Source: JBBIVB01 sp964567515 (GTDB lineage Bacteria > Patescibacteriota > Patescibacteriia > Veblenbacterales > UBA10138). From it: 17,505 nt of DNA. Under the pieces are notes generated by a model. It made no database searches, was not told where the DNA came from, and saw only the letters and a list, made by a program, of their open reading frames with translations. Made by a program: the position numbers and the translations under genes. Where the stretch lies: NCBI GenBank assembly GCA_964567515.1, contig CAZMMW010000011.1, forward strand, positions 1 through 17,505, written 5' to 3'. Shown piece after piece: positions 1-6,168 of the stretch (position 1 is the stretch's first letter; each line of letters starts with the position of its first letter).

Positions 1-2
1 GC

Positions 3-536
3 AAAAGAGAACAGGGCAAAGGTATGGATGAAGTAACGGCTGATTATCTGGGGATGATGGCGACTATGATGAACGCTTATGTTTTGGCGCGGGTTTTAAA
101 CCAAACAGGAATTAAGACAGTTTTACAATCCTATTTAATGTGGGGCAATCTGGGTTTTGATAAAATTAATAATAAATCTGCTAAACAAGAACTAACGAGA
201 GACAAGATAATAATTTATGGCGGCGGTACTGGTAAACCATTAGTGACTACTGATACTTTGGCTGCTAAACAAGCTGCCGCTTTAGGCGTTGATTTAATTA
301 TTAAAACTGGGCCTGTGGATGGAGTGTATTCTGCTGATCCCAGGAAAGTTAAGTCCGCTCGCAAGTATCAAACTATCGCCATTAAACAAGCTTTACGGAA
401 AAATCTTAAAGTAATTGATAAACAAGCCTTTTTGTTTTGTCGGCGTTATCAAATTCCTATTAGGGTATGTAAATGGCGTCCGGGGGTAATAGAACAGGTG
501 ATTTTTGGTAAACAGGTTGGTACGCTGGTTAGTTAG
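3..536 (+). CDS. pyrH: UMP kinase PyrH, 3' part (5' end outside window)
   Basis: Bacterial UMP kinase of the amino-acid-kinase fold phosphorylates UMP to UDP with ATP in pyrimidine nucleotide synthesis, in the cytosol. The frame is open to the left edge, so the N-terminal phosphate-binding part is missing; about 177 of a usual ~235-240 residues are present. Visible family blocks are DYLGMMATMMNAYVLA (the usual DxMGMLATVINALAL), IIIYGGGTGKPLVTTDT (the nucleotide-binding glycine loop with TTDT), VDGVYSADPRK, and LKVIDKQAF followed by IPIRV near the C-terminus. The internal ATG at 24 lies inside a conserved block and is not the start. The gene ends in TAG and is followed within 22 bases by a hairpin terminator, so it is the last gene of its operon. 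In many bacteria pyrH sits with tsf and frr; those would lie to the left and cannot be checked here. Confidence 0.93.
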   Translation, partial: KREQGKGMDEVTADYLGMMATMMNAYVLARVLNQTGIKTVLQSYLMWGNLGFDKINNKSAKQELTRDKIIIYGGGTGKPLVTTDTLAAKQAAALGVDLIIKTGPVDGVYSADPRKVKSARKYQTIAIKQALRKNLKVIDKQAFLFCRRYQIPIRVCKWRPGVIEQVIFGKQVGTLVS

Positions 537-557
537 TTATCTACAAGTATCAAGTTG

Positions 558-578
558 ACATCTGAATAGATGTTTTTT
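558..578 (+). terminator. Rho-independent terminator after pyrH
   Basis: ACATCT (558-563), loop GAAT and AGATGT (568-573) form a perfect 6-bp hairpin running straight into a T tract (573-578). The position, 22 bases after the pyrH stop, fits an intrinsic terminator. The stem is short and AT-rich, so efficiency may be modest. Confidence 0.7.
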
Positions 579-679
579 AACACACTCTTGAGCTAGGACA
601 GTTAAAATTTTTACATTATCTGTTTCTGGCTGTAAGGAACATCAATAATCATTTTCTTTCATATTTGAAGGAGTTTTAT

Positions 680-760
680 ATGAGTACTTCCATTCACGCG
701 CCATTACGGCGCACAATCATGGATATCATCTATAATAGCGATATCCACAAATTTAAATAA
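680..760 (+). CDS. Micro-ORF 1, 26 residues, SD-led, unknown
   Basis: The ATG at 680 follows AAGGAG (668-673) by six bases, which is good SD spacing, and the frame runs 26 codons to TAA at 758-760. The predicted peptide begins MSTSIHAPLRR and ends NSDIHKFK; it is mildly basic with no clear membrane segment. The coding stretch contains two perfect inverted repeats, GCGCC/GGCGC (698-712) and GGATATC/GATATCC (721-746). The SD core GGAGT (670-674) can pair with ACTTCC at codons 3-4 (686-691, one bulged T), which would mask the SD with the start codon in the loop. No family is recognised. It may be a leader peptide, a small secreted or toxic peptide, or a chance frame behind a good SD inside a non-coding RNA. 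Confidence 0.35.
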   Translation: MSTSIHAPLRRTIMDIIYNSDIHKFK

Positions 761-833
761 CAGCGGATTAAGAAACTTCAGGAGAATCAGCTTTTTGTTT
801 GATATTAAATTTAGATGTTTGAGATAATTAAAT

Positions 834-852
834 CGTGGTTTGTCCACGTTTT
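834..852 (+). terminator. Weak hairpin/terminator after micro-ORF 1
   Basis: CGTGG (834-838), loop TTTGT and CCACG (844-848) are followed by TTTT (849-852). The flanking AAA upstream can also pair with this T run after one mismatch. It lies between the two micro-ORFs, where it could end the first transcript or act as an attenuator. The U tract is short. Confidence 0.4.
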
Positions 853-898
853 ACTTAATTCACAGCTCTTTACAAACTAAAAATAAATAGGAGGTTTT

Positions 899-1006
899 AT
901 GAAAAAACTCCATAATATCCGTATTCGTGGTTCGACGGCGACCAGAGGAAACGCATTGTCGATCAACGGCCTGTCAAAAGTCATCAATTCTGCGGAAAAT
1001 TCATGA
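899..1006 (+). CDS. Micro-ORF 2, 35 residues, SD-led, unknown
   Basis: The ATG at 899 is preceded by TAGGAGG (888-894), the strongest SD in the window though only four bases from the start. The frame runs 35 codons to TGA at 1004-1006. The peptide starts MKKLHNIRIRGSTATRG and ends KVINSAENS: basic at the N-terminus, with no hydrophobic segment. The GGAGGTTTT of the ribosome site can pair with AAAA-CTCC at 903-911 across one G-A mismatch, putting the start codon in the loop, the same arrangement as micro-ORF 1. The stop overlaps the ATG of another short frame (ATGA, 1003-1006). No family is recognised. The SD argues for translation; the alternative is a non-coding RNA with a fortuitous frame. 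Confidence 0.4.
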   Translation: MKKLHNIRIRGSTATRGNALSINGLSKVINSAENS

Positions 1007-1065
1007 AAGGAACGAGCCATGTGCGTACGTATATTAAAAATAGAAGTTTAGGTCGACCTGTATAA
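1003..1065 (+). CDS. Possible micro-ORF 3, 20 residues, overlapping micro-ORF 2
   Basis: The ATG at 1003 overlaps the TGA of micro-ORF 2 as ATGA, a classic translational-coupling arrangement, and the frame runs 20 codons to TAA at 1063-1065. The peptide is basic (MKGTSHVRTYIKNRSLGRPV). The frame is also open upstream back to a TAA at 913-915, through 29 codons lacking any standard start. Its last codons lie in the left arm of the downstream terminator. This is weak evidence: a 20-codon frame occurs easily by chance. Confidence 0.2.
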   Translation: MKGTSHVRTYIKNRSLGRPV

Positions 1066-1110
1066 TCCTTTTTAACTAAGGCTGATCTTGCAGGTCGACC
1101 GCTTTTTTTT
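1051..1110 (+). terminator. Strong terminator with nested palindrome
   Basis: GGTCGACCTG (1051-1060) and CAGGTCGACC (1091-1100) are a perfect 10-bp inverted repeat with a 30-base loop, followed by GC and eight T residues (1103-1110). Inside the loop CCTT and AAGG can form a second short stem. Each arm contains the self-complementary octamer GGTCGACC. It closes the micro-ORF region and insulates gap from it. Confidence 0.8.
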
Positions 1111-1161
1111 ATATTAAAACTTAAGTATAATTAAGTTATCTTAGTTTTAACTTATAAAATT

Positions 1162-2169
1162 ATGCCTATTAGAATAGCAATTAATGGTTTTGGCCGCATT
1201 GGCCGGGCGGCGTTTAAAATCGCCCTTACTAAGAAAAAATATGAAGTCGTAGCGATAAACGATTTAATGGAGCCAACTACTTTAGCGCATTTATTAAAAT
1301 ATGACACAGTTTATGGGGTTTATGACAAAGAGGTAAAAGCTGATAAAAAATATTTGATTGTTAACGGTAAAAAATATTTAGTCACAGCAGAAAAAGACCC
1401 CAACAAATTACCTTGGAAAAAATTAAAAGTGGACGTGGTTTTAGAATGTACTGGTCGTTTTACCTCGCAGGATGATGCCAAGAGTCATTTGAAAGCCGGC
1501 GCGCGGAAAGTAATCTTATCAGCACCGGCCAAAGATGATGTTACGCCCACTTATATTTTAGGTGTGAATGTTCAAGGAAAAATTAAAGCTGATATTGTTT
1601 CCAACGCTTCTTGCACGACTAATTGTATAACTCCAGTGGCGCAAGTGATAGCCTCGTCTTTTGGTGTGAAGAAAGCTATGATGACTACTGTGCATTCGGT
1701 TACCGCAGAGCAGAATTTAGTAGACGGTCCGCCGCCGGGATTGCATAAAGATTTGCGTCGTGCCAGGGTAGCCAGCCAGAACATCGTGCCTACTACCACT
1801 GGTGCTGCTAAAGCTGCTTTTAAAGTTGTGCCGGAGCTCAAGGGTGTGTTTGAGGGATTAGCTTTAAGAGTCCCGACAATTTGTGTATCGCTAGCTGATT
1901 TTACTTTCGTGCTAAAAAAGAAAGTAACAGTCGCGCAAGTTAATAATGCTTTAAAGAGCGCTACTGTTTCACCTCGCTATCAGGGAATTTTACAGGTTAC
2001 TGACAAGCCTTTGGTGTCATCTGATTTCATTGGTAATCCAGCTTCATCTATCGTTGATTTATCTTTGACCCAAGTAGTAGGTGATGATTTGGTAAAAGTC
2101 ATAGCTTGGTATGACAACGAATGGGGATATGCGAATAGATTAGTGGAGTTAGCAGAAAAAGTGATTTAA
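1162..2169 (+). CDS. gap: Glyceraldehyde-3-phosphate dehydrogenase, type I
   Basis: Oxidises and phosphorylates glyceraldehyde-3-phosphate to 1,3-bisphosphoglycerate with reduction of NAD(P), in glycolysis. At 335 residues it has the usual length. The N-terminal Rossmann fold opens with IRIAINGFGRIGR (3-15); Asp34 after the second strand (VAINDL) is the usual NAD-preferring residue. The catalytic block SNASCTTNCITPV places the nucleophile at Cys151, and His178 (TTVHSVT) is the general base. The substrate loop reads VDGPPPGLHKDLRRAR, longer than in the E. coli enzyme. The C-terminus has WYDNEWGYANRLVELA, also conserved. There is no SD before the ATG; the upstream bases are TTATAAAATT, and a TATAAT lies at 1126-1131. 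A 2-nt gap separates it from the cytochrome b5 gene, suggesting co-transcription. Confidence 0.97.
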   Translation: MPIRIAINGFGRIGRAAFKIALTKKKYEVVAINDLMEPTTLAHLLKYDTVYGVYDKEVKADKKYLIVNGKKYLVTAEKDPNKLPWKKLKVDVVLECTGRFTSQDDAKSHLKAGARKVILSAPAKDDVTPTYILGVNVQGKIKADIVSNASCTTNCITPVAQVIASSFGVKKAMMTTVHSVTAEQNLVDGPPPGLHKDLRRARVASQNIVPTTTGAAKAAFKVVPELKGVFEGLALRVPTICVSLADFTFVLKKKVTVAQVNNALKSATVSPRYQGILQVTDKPLVSSDFIGNPASSIVDLSLTQVVGDDLVKVIAWYDNEWGYANRLVELAEKVI

Positions 2170-2171
2170 TT

Positions 2172-2654
2172 ATGACTCAAGAAATGAAGGAAATCGGTTG
2201 GAGTATAGTTGGTACAGTTTTAGTAATAGTTATTAGTTTGATATTTATTTTTCAGTATCAAAAACAGAACGATAATTCATTAATTATTGTTAATAATTTA
2301 CCAGCGCAGGCTAATAATACCCAGATCGTTACTTTGAGCGCGAGTGAAGTTGCTAGACATAATAATACCAATGATTGTTGGCTTATAATTCAAAATAAAG
2401 TTTATAGTGTAGCGAATTACATAAATAAACATCCTGGCGGTGCTGGGACGATTATTCCTTATTGCGGTAAAGAAGCTACACAGGCTTTTTCAACCAAAGG
2501 AGGTCAAGGCTCTCATTCTAGTAACGCTGTTCAAGTATTGAGCCAGTTTTACCTTGGCGTTCTTGGCGGTCAGATTGATAGCGGTCAAGTCGAGGCGGTA
2601 AACAATATTAATTTTGATAATAGACAAAACAGAGGAGAGATAAAAGATGATTAA
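2172..2654 (+). CDS. Membrane-anchored cytochrome b5-like protein
   Basis: 160 residues. Residues 8-29 form one hydrophobic segment (GWSIVGTVLVIVISLIFIF), so the protein is an N-terminal membrane anchor with the rest probably outside the cell membrane. Residues 53-133 match the cytochrome b5 fold: LSASEVARHN, CWLIIQNKVYSV, then NKHPGGAGTI with the signature heme ligand His87 in HPGG. The second ligand is probably His115 in GSHSSNAV, followed by LSQFYLGVL. The tail after 134 is polar and probably disordered. Heme-b electron transfer is established for the family; the partner here is unknown. It starts 2 nt after gap with no SD and overlaps the next gene by 8 nt. C99 and C69 are extra cysteines in the domain that might form a disulfide outside the cell. 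Confidence 0.85.
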   Translation: MTQEMKEIGWSIVGTVLVIVISLIFIFQYQKQNDNSLIIVNNLPAQANNTQIVTLSASEVARHNNTNDCWLIIQNKVYSVANYINKHPGGAGTIIPYCGKEATQAFSTKGGQGSHSSNAVQVLSQFYLGVLGGQIDSGQVEAVNNINFDNRQNRGEIKDD

Positions 2655-2931
2655 ATTTTATTTATTTTGTAGGAAAATACACCGCATTTTTGTATTGACC
2701 ATCGTGGTGTTAACTATTATTATGGCCGGCACCGGCAGTTTATTGAAATACAGTTCGTTCGCTAGTAAAATCAGTTTTATTGATTTAGGATTGGTTAGAT
2801 ACTTGCATAATAATTTAAGTCCTTGGTTTACTTTGGCGCTGGTTATTATGACACTCACTGGTTTAGTGATGTATTTTTACCCTTGGTATATAAAAAGAAA
2901 AAAAGTCATCAGTTTGGATAATCAAGAATAA
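2647..2931 (+). CDS. Small two-helix membrane protein, PepSY-TM/b561-like half module
   Basis: 94 residues with two membrane segments, roughly 13-32 (RIFVLTIVVLTIIMAGTGSL) and 57-78 (SPWFTLALVIMTLTGLVMYF), separated by a short loop, and a basic tail (KRKK). A histidine lies just before each helix: His12 in KIHR and His54 in YLHN. Both helices end in a TG motif. A His at the start of a helix closing with TG is typical of PepSY-associated transmembrane proteins and of b561-like di-heme bundles, so two histidines could hold one heme if the helices pack. Its start overlaps the end of the cytochrome b5 gene, with a GAGGAGAG SD just upstream, so the two are translationally coupled. I infer that it is the membrane partner of the b5 protein; the family match is by eye only. 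Confidence 0.6.
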   Translation: MIKFYLFCRKIHRIFVLTIVVLTIIMAGTGSLLKYSSFASKISFIDLGLVRYLHNNLSPWFTLALVIMTLTGLVMYFYPWYIKRKKVISLDNQE

Positions 2932-2951
2932 GATATTGACTTGAGATATTA

Positions 2952-2986
2952 TAAAAATTCCCACTAGTCTATTTGATAGTGGGAAT
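2952..2986 (-). terminator. Terminator for the minus-strand helicase operon
   Basis: ATTCCCACTA (2957-2966) and TAGTGGGAAT (2977-2986) form a perfect 10-bp stem with a 10-base loop. Read on the minus strand the hairpin is followed by TTTTTAT (complement of 2952-2956), the proper U tract, just after the stop of the 91-residue gene. On the plus strand the downstream bases are not U-rich, but the hairpin may still help end the convergent cytochrome b5 transcript. Confidence 0.8.
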
Positions 2987-2993
2987 GCTTGAT

Positions 2994-3269
2994 TTACTTT
3001 TGTGAACATTTTTTCTTTAAGAAAATACATTCACGAATTAAACGTTGATTACTTTGGCGATTGAAGACTTTGAATTTTAAATCAGCAGTTTTCCGGCTGC
3101 GTTGAAAATAAGCCACTAGCCACCAGTCGCAGCGCCAAACATTGTGGGTTTGTCCATTTTTGTCTGGCAAATTACGAATAAAATTATCCTCTGCTGTTAA
3201 TTCAGCCGACAAGGCATCGTTGGTGATTTTGTTTTGAGGTTCTATAAACCATTGATAAGTTGCTGTCAT
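2994..3269 (-). CDS. Hypothetical protein, 91 residues
   Basis: The product begins MTATYQWFIEPQNKITND and is rich in aromatic residues in the middle (WRCDWWLVAYF) with a basic C-terminus containing KKKCSQK. It has no signal peptide or membrane segment. I know no function; the start YxWFIEPxN followed by a Thr-Asn pair looks like a conserved opening rather than random sequence, and the family may be lineage-specific. The start ATG has a GGAG SD seven bases upstream. It lies 22 bp downstream of the helicase gene on the same strand and shares its terminator, so the two are probably one transcript. A role with the helicase is only suggested by that position. Confidence 0.75.
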   Translation of the reverse strand: MTATYQWFIEPQNKITNDALSAELTAEDNFIRNLPDKNGQTHNVWRCDWWLVAYFQRSRKTADLKFKVFNRQSNQRLIRECIFLKKKCSQK

Positions 3270-3291
3270 TATTGTCTCCTTGGTTTTATTA

Positions 3292-4866
3292 TCATATTAA
3301 TTGATTGTTTGTTTCTGGAAAGAGCGGTAAAGTAATAGTATCAACAATTTTTCTTTTTCTCTTTAGAACTCCAGTAGTTCCGTTGGTTGGTTGAGGGTTT
3401 TCACCAAGAACTTGCTTCATTGTTTGAACACCACGCCAGGTAGACCAATACATTGCCTCATCAAGAAAGTGTTTAAGCGCAATATAAATAACAATACCAT
3501 TTTCAAATCTACCAGCTCGGCCACCTCGTTGTATGCGGGCAATTTCAGTGGGAGGCATGGAATATTGGATTACCGCATTGACCGCCGGCGTTGATAAACC
3601 TTCTTCAATGACTGAAGTGGCGATCAAAACATTAAGTTTGCCAGTAGTAAATAATTTTAAAGTATGCTGATGAGTTTTTGTTTTATCACTGCCTTTTCCA
3701 CCAAAAATAGTTTCTGCTTGGATGTTCGGCAGTTGTGAATTGAGCACTTCTTTTAAGTATTTACCAGTGGTACGCTCATAAACGAAGATAATTATTCCTT
3801 TATTCATATTAATTAAAGATTCAACAACTTCTAGTAGCTTGGCAACTTTGGGGTGAATGGGCGCCTCAGTAGCCAAGAAGATTATTTGTTGAAAGTTTCT
3901 ATGGGAGTAAATAACTTGAGCAGCTTGAGTCTTGTCTTCATCTTTTAGACGACGAGCATAATCTAAAAAAGTATAATAACCCTCAGACATAATAGCAGTA
4001 AAGGAGTGATGTAGTTTTCTGTATTGTGCATAAGCTGATATTGCTTTATAATAATTATCTTCTCCTTTATGATTTGCAATCATTGTTTCCAGTATTTTTA
4101 ATTCTTTGGCAGTTATAATTCGATCAACATCTATTGAGAATCCTAATTGATTTAGATTAATGGCATTTTGTTTGATCAGTGATTGGAACAGGTTATCAAT
4201 AGTTTTTAGCGGTTCGTTCATTTCAGCGATGACTAAACTTTCTGTCTTAGGTGGTGTTGGTATATCAATCCGACGTACATTTTTTATATAGCAAGACTTT
4301 TTAATTTTTTCAATCGCGGTTAAGGTACTGCCTGGGGAAGCAGATAATCCTAATAGTTTCAAGTTTGCTTGGTGAGCTAAGCGGGCTATGTTGACATAAG
4401 GAAAATTACCTCGTGCTTTTTGGAACTCATCTAAAATAATTAAGTTAAAATTATTCAGATTTACTTTTCCTTTTTTAAAGTCGTTTAATAAGATATGAGC
4501 CGTGGCAAAAATAATACGGTGTTTTGTATTATTCCAGTCTCTGTTCCTGGTAATTCCAGTATAAACTTGTGCCTCATAAGTTTGTCCAGTAATTTTTTCC
4601 AGTAACTCCTGATGTTGTTTGGTAAGTATGCGAGTAGGTACTAGAAATAGGGTTCTAGCATGAAGAGCAGTAATAATTAAGATAGCTATAGCGGTTTTGC
4701 CAGCAGAGGTGTCAGCCACTAAGGCAGAATTGCTTTCCCGGAGTAGAGAAATAAATTCTCCAGCATATTTTTTCCAATAGGGTATTTTATCCTTATTATC
4801 AAAACCACGAAAAGGGAAATGATCCCAAAGATTCAAATACTCTTGCGGTATTTCAAGATGGTTCAT
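3292..4866 (-). CDS. Hef/FANCM-like superfamily 2 helicase (helicase part only)
   Basis: 524 residues from ATG at 4866, which has AAAGG eight bases upstream; an in-frame TTG five codons earlier (4881) lies on this SD and is not the likely start. Domain 1 has motif I ADTSAGKTA (51-59), motif II LDEFQKA (145-151) and motif III GLSASPGS (173-180). Domain 2 has IIIFVYERTTG (358-368), LIATSVIEEGLSTP (414-427) and motif VI IQRGGRAGRF (445-454). The TSVxEEGL and ASPG blocks are those of ERCC4-related helicases (archaeal Hef, eukaryotic FANCM/Mph1), which remodel forked DNA. Motif I differs from the usual PTGLGKT and motif II reads DEFQ in place of DEAH/DECH. No ERCC4 nuclease or HhH domain follows; the tail is short and basic (LKRKRK). 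It is transcribed away from pgk. Confidence 0.85.
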   Translation of the reverse strand: MNHLEIPQEYLNLWDHFPFRGFDNKDKIPYWKKYAGEFISLLRESNSALVADTSAGKTAIAILIITALHARTLFLVPTRILTKQHQELLEKITGQTYEAQVYTGITRNRDWNNTKHRIIFATAHILLNDFKKGKVNLNNFNLIILDEFQKARGNFPYVNIARLAHQANLKLLGLSASPGSTLTAIEKIKKSCYIKNVRRIDIPTPPKTESLVIAEMNEPLKTIDNLFQSLIKQNAINLNQLGFSIDVDRIITAKELKILETMIANHKGEDNYYKAISAYAQYRKLHHSFTAIMSEGYYTFLDYARRLKDEDKTQAAQVIYSHRNFQQIIFLATEAPIHPKVAKLLEVVESLINMNKGIIIFVYERTTGKYLKEVLNSQLPNIQAETIFGGKGSDKTKTHQHTLKLFTTGKLNVLIATSVIEEGLSTPAVNAVIQYSMPPTEIARIQRGGRAGRFENGIVIYIALKHFLDEAMYWSTWRGVQTMKQVLGENPQPTNGTTGVLKRKRKIVDTITLPLFPETNNQLI

Positions 4867-4997
4867 GTTGTTGCCTTTCAATATTTAGTTGTTAAAGATC
4901 ATAAGTTAACTGGTGCTAGTTTAATACGTAAACGTAATTTTGTAAAGAATTAGGTACCCTTTTAGAATTTGGTTAATTGTTATAAAATGAAATTGTT
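4867..4997. promoter_or_regulatory. Divergent intergenic region, helicase and pgk
   Basis: This 131-base region separates divergent genes and must hold both promoters. For pgk, TATAAA (4981-4986) lies 11 bases before the ATG; I see no good -35 at the usual spacing. The inverted repeat TACGT-AA-ACGTA (4925-4936) sits near the middle and could be an operator. No clear minus-strand promoter pair was found. Confidence 0.4.
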
Positions 4998-6158
4998 ATG
5001 CAATTAAGGGCTATTAATCAAGTTAACAGTTTAGCTGGCAAGCGTGTTTTGGTACGAGCTGATTTTGATGTGCCGATCAAACAAGGGAAGGTGGTAGATA
5101 ACGCTCGCATTATTGCGGCCTTGCCCACTATTAAATTTTTAGAACAAACAGGAGCTAAAAAAATTATTTTAGTGGCTCATTTGGGCAGACCTCGCGGTAA
5201 GATGATTAAGAGTTTAAGTTTAATGCCGGTAGCCCAAGAATTATCCAAGTTATTAAGACACCCAGTTAAGTTATTTGATTTGTTTCGAATTAAAGGCAAG
5301 TCATTTAATCAAGAGAGAATGGTACTTTTAGAAAATATTCGTTTTTATTCTGGTGAAGAAAAAAAAGACAAAAGTTTTATTAGTAAGTTGGTTAGTTTGG
5401 CTGATATATTTGTCAATGACGCTTTTTCGGTAACTCATCATCCTGCCGCTTCGGTTTCAAGCGTGACAAAATTACTACCTAGTTATGCTGGTTTAAATTT
5501 GGTGCATGAGGTTGGTTTTTTAAGCAGGATTTTGCAAGATTTTGCTGAACCACTGGTGGTGGTTGTTGGTGGTGTGAAAACAGAAGATAAATTACCAGTG
5601 ATTAATAAATTAGCCCCATTAGCCTCACAAGTATTAGTAGGTGGTGCGGTCGCCAATACTTTTTTAGCAGCTAGGAGTTTACCAATTGGCAGATCACTGG
5701 TAGACAAAACATTTATTCCCGAGGCGCGAAAGATATTAAAAAAATTTAGCAAAAAAATAATTTTGCCTAAAGATGTAGTAATTGATGTGCTGAACACTAA
5801 AAAGAAAGAAACTAAATTAGTGTCGGTTTTTGATGTACAAAAAAATCATTGTGCATATGATTTGGGAGTAAATACAGTGCGTGAGTATGCTAATTATTTA
5901 AAACAGGCCAAAACAATTCTTTGGGCAGGGGTTTTGGGTAAAGTTGAAGATCGAATGTATGCGCATGCTAGTTTGGCGCTGGGCAGATTAGTTTCCAGCA
6001 AAGCACGCGGGTCGGCGTTAGTAGTAGTAGCTGGTGGCGATACCTCTAGTTTTTTTCACGGAGCTAATTTATGGGTGGATCATATTTCTTTAGCTGGTGG
6101 TGCAACTTTAAAATTTTTAGCCGGCGAAAAATTAGCAGGTTTAACACCATTGCTATAA
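4998..6158 (+). CDS. pgk: Phosphoglycerate kinase
   Basis: Transfers the acyl phosphate of 1,3-bisphosphoglycerate to ADP, giving ATP and 3-phosphoglycerate. 386 residues, normal for the bacterial enzyme. Conserved blocks are VLVRADFDVP (17-26), LVAHLGRPRG (58-67), LLENIRFYSGEE (110-121), VNDAFSVTHHPAAS (139-152), VVGGVKTEDK (189-198), VLVGGAVANTFL (212-223), ILWAGVLG (307-314), AGGDTS (345-350) and ISLAGGATLKFL (363-374). Several differ from consensus: FNVP is FDVP, the usual AHR is THH, and WNGPxG is WAGVLG. The core Lys194 and the Gly-rich nucleotide region remain, so the protein is probably active but divergent. There is no SD; TATAAA lies 11 bases before the start. The stop overlaps a TATAAA just before eno, 10 nt away, so both probably share a transcript. 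Confidence 0.95.
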   Translation: MQLRAINQVNSLAGKRVLVRADFDVPIKQGKVVDNARIIAALPTIKFLEQTGAKKIILVAHLGRPRGKMIKSLSLMPVAQELSKLLRHPVKLFDLFRIKGKSFNQERMVLLENIRFYSGEEKKDKSFISKLVSLADIFVNDAFSVTHHPAASVSSVTKLLPSYAGLNLVHEVGFLSRILQDFAEPLVVVVGGVKTEDKLPVINKLAPLASQVLVGGAVANTFLAARSLPIGRSLVDKTFIPEARKILKKFSKKIILPKDVVIDVLNTKKKETKLVSVFDVQKNHCAYDLGVNTVREYANYLKQAKTILWAGVLGKVEDRMYAHASLALGRLVSSKARGSALVVVAGGDTSSFFHGANLWVDHISLAGGATLKFLAGEKLAGLTPLL

Positions 6159-6168
6159 AAATAATCTT

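Larger units (their letters stand above)
537..1161 (+). other. Gene-poor leader-like region between pyrH and gap
   Basis: This 625-base stretch has no ORF of normal size. It holds the pyrH terminator, SD-led micro-ORFs at 680 and 899, a third possible one at 1003, and several perfect hairpins: GCGCC/GGCGC at 698-702 and 708-712, GGATATC/GATATCC at 721-727 and 740-746, CGTGG/CCACG at 834-838 and 844-848. It ends in a strong terminator at 1051-1110. The stretches 690-760 and 910-1105 look richer in GC than the surrounding genome. I do not recognise tmRNA, RNase P RNA, SRP RNA or a tRNA in it. It could be a peptide-encoding locus, a structured RNA, or both. Confidence 0.6.

Noticed and set aside
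902..915. Run of six A then C as a programmed -1 frameshift site
   Set aside because: A -1 slip there meets TAA at 913-915 at once, so it cannot join micro-ORF 2 to the 916-1065 frame.
537..1161. tRNA, tmRNA, RNase P RNA or SRP RNA
   Set aside because: No cloverleaf, CCA end, tag-peptide end or the conserved cores of these RNAs could be found by eye.
4867..4881. TTG start for the helicase
   Set aside because: This TTG abuts the AAAGG that is well placed as SD for ATG 4866.
5483..5797. Minus-strand 104-codon frame inside pgk
   Set aside because: Lies wholly inside a well-supported gene; its Ser/Thr/Pro-rich product is the usual antisense shadow of AT-rich coding sequence. The same holds for the minus frames at 1572-1841, 8207-8416 and 9828-10049.
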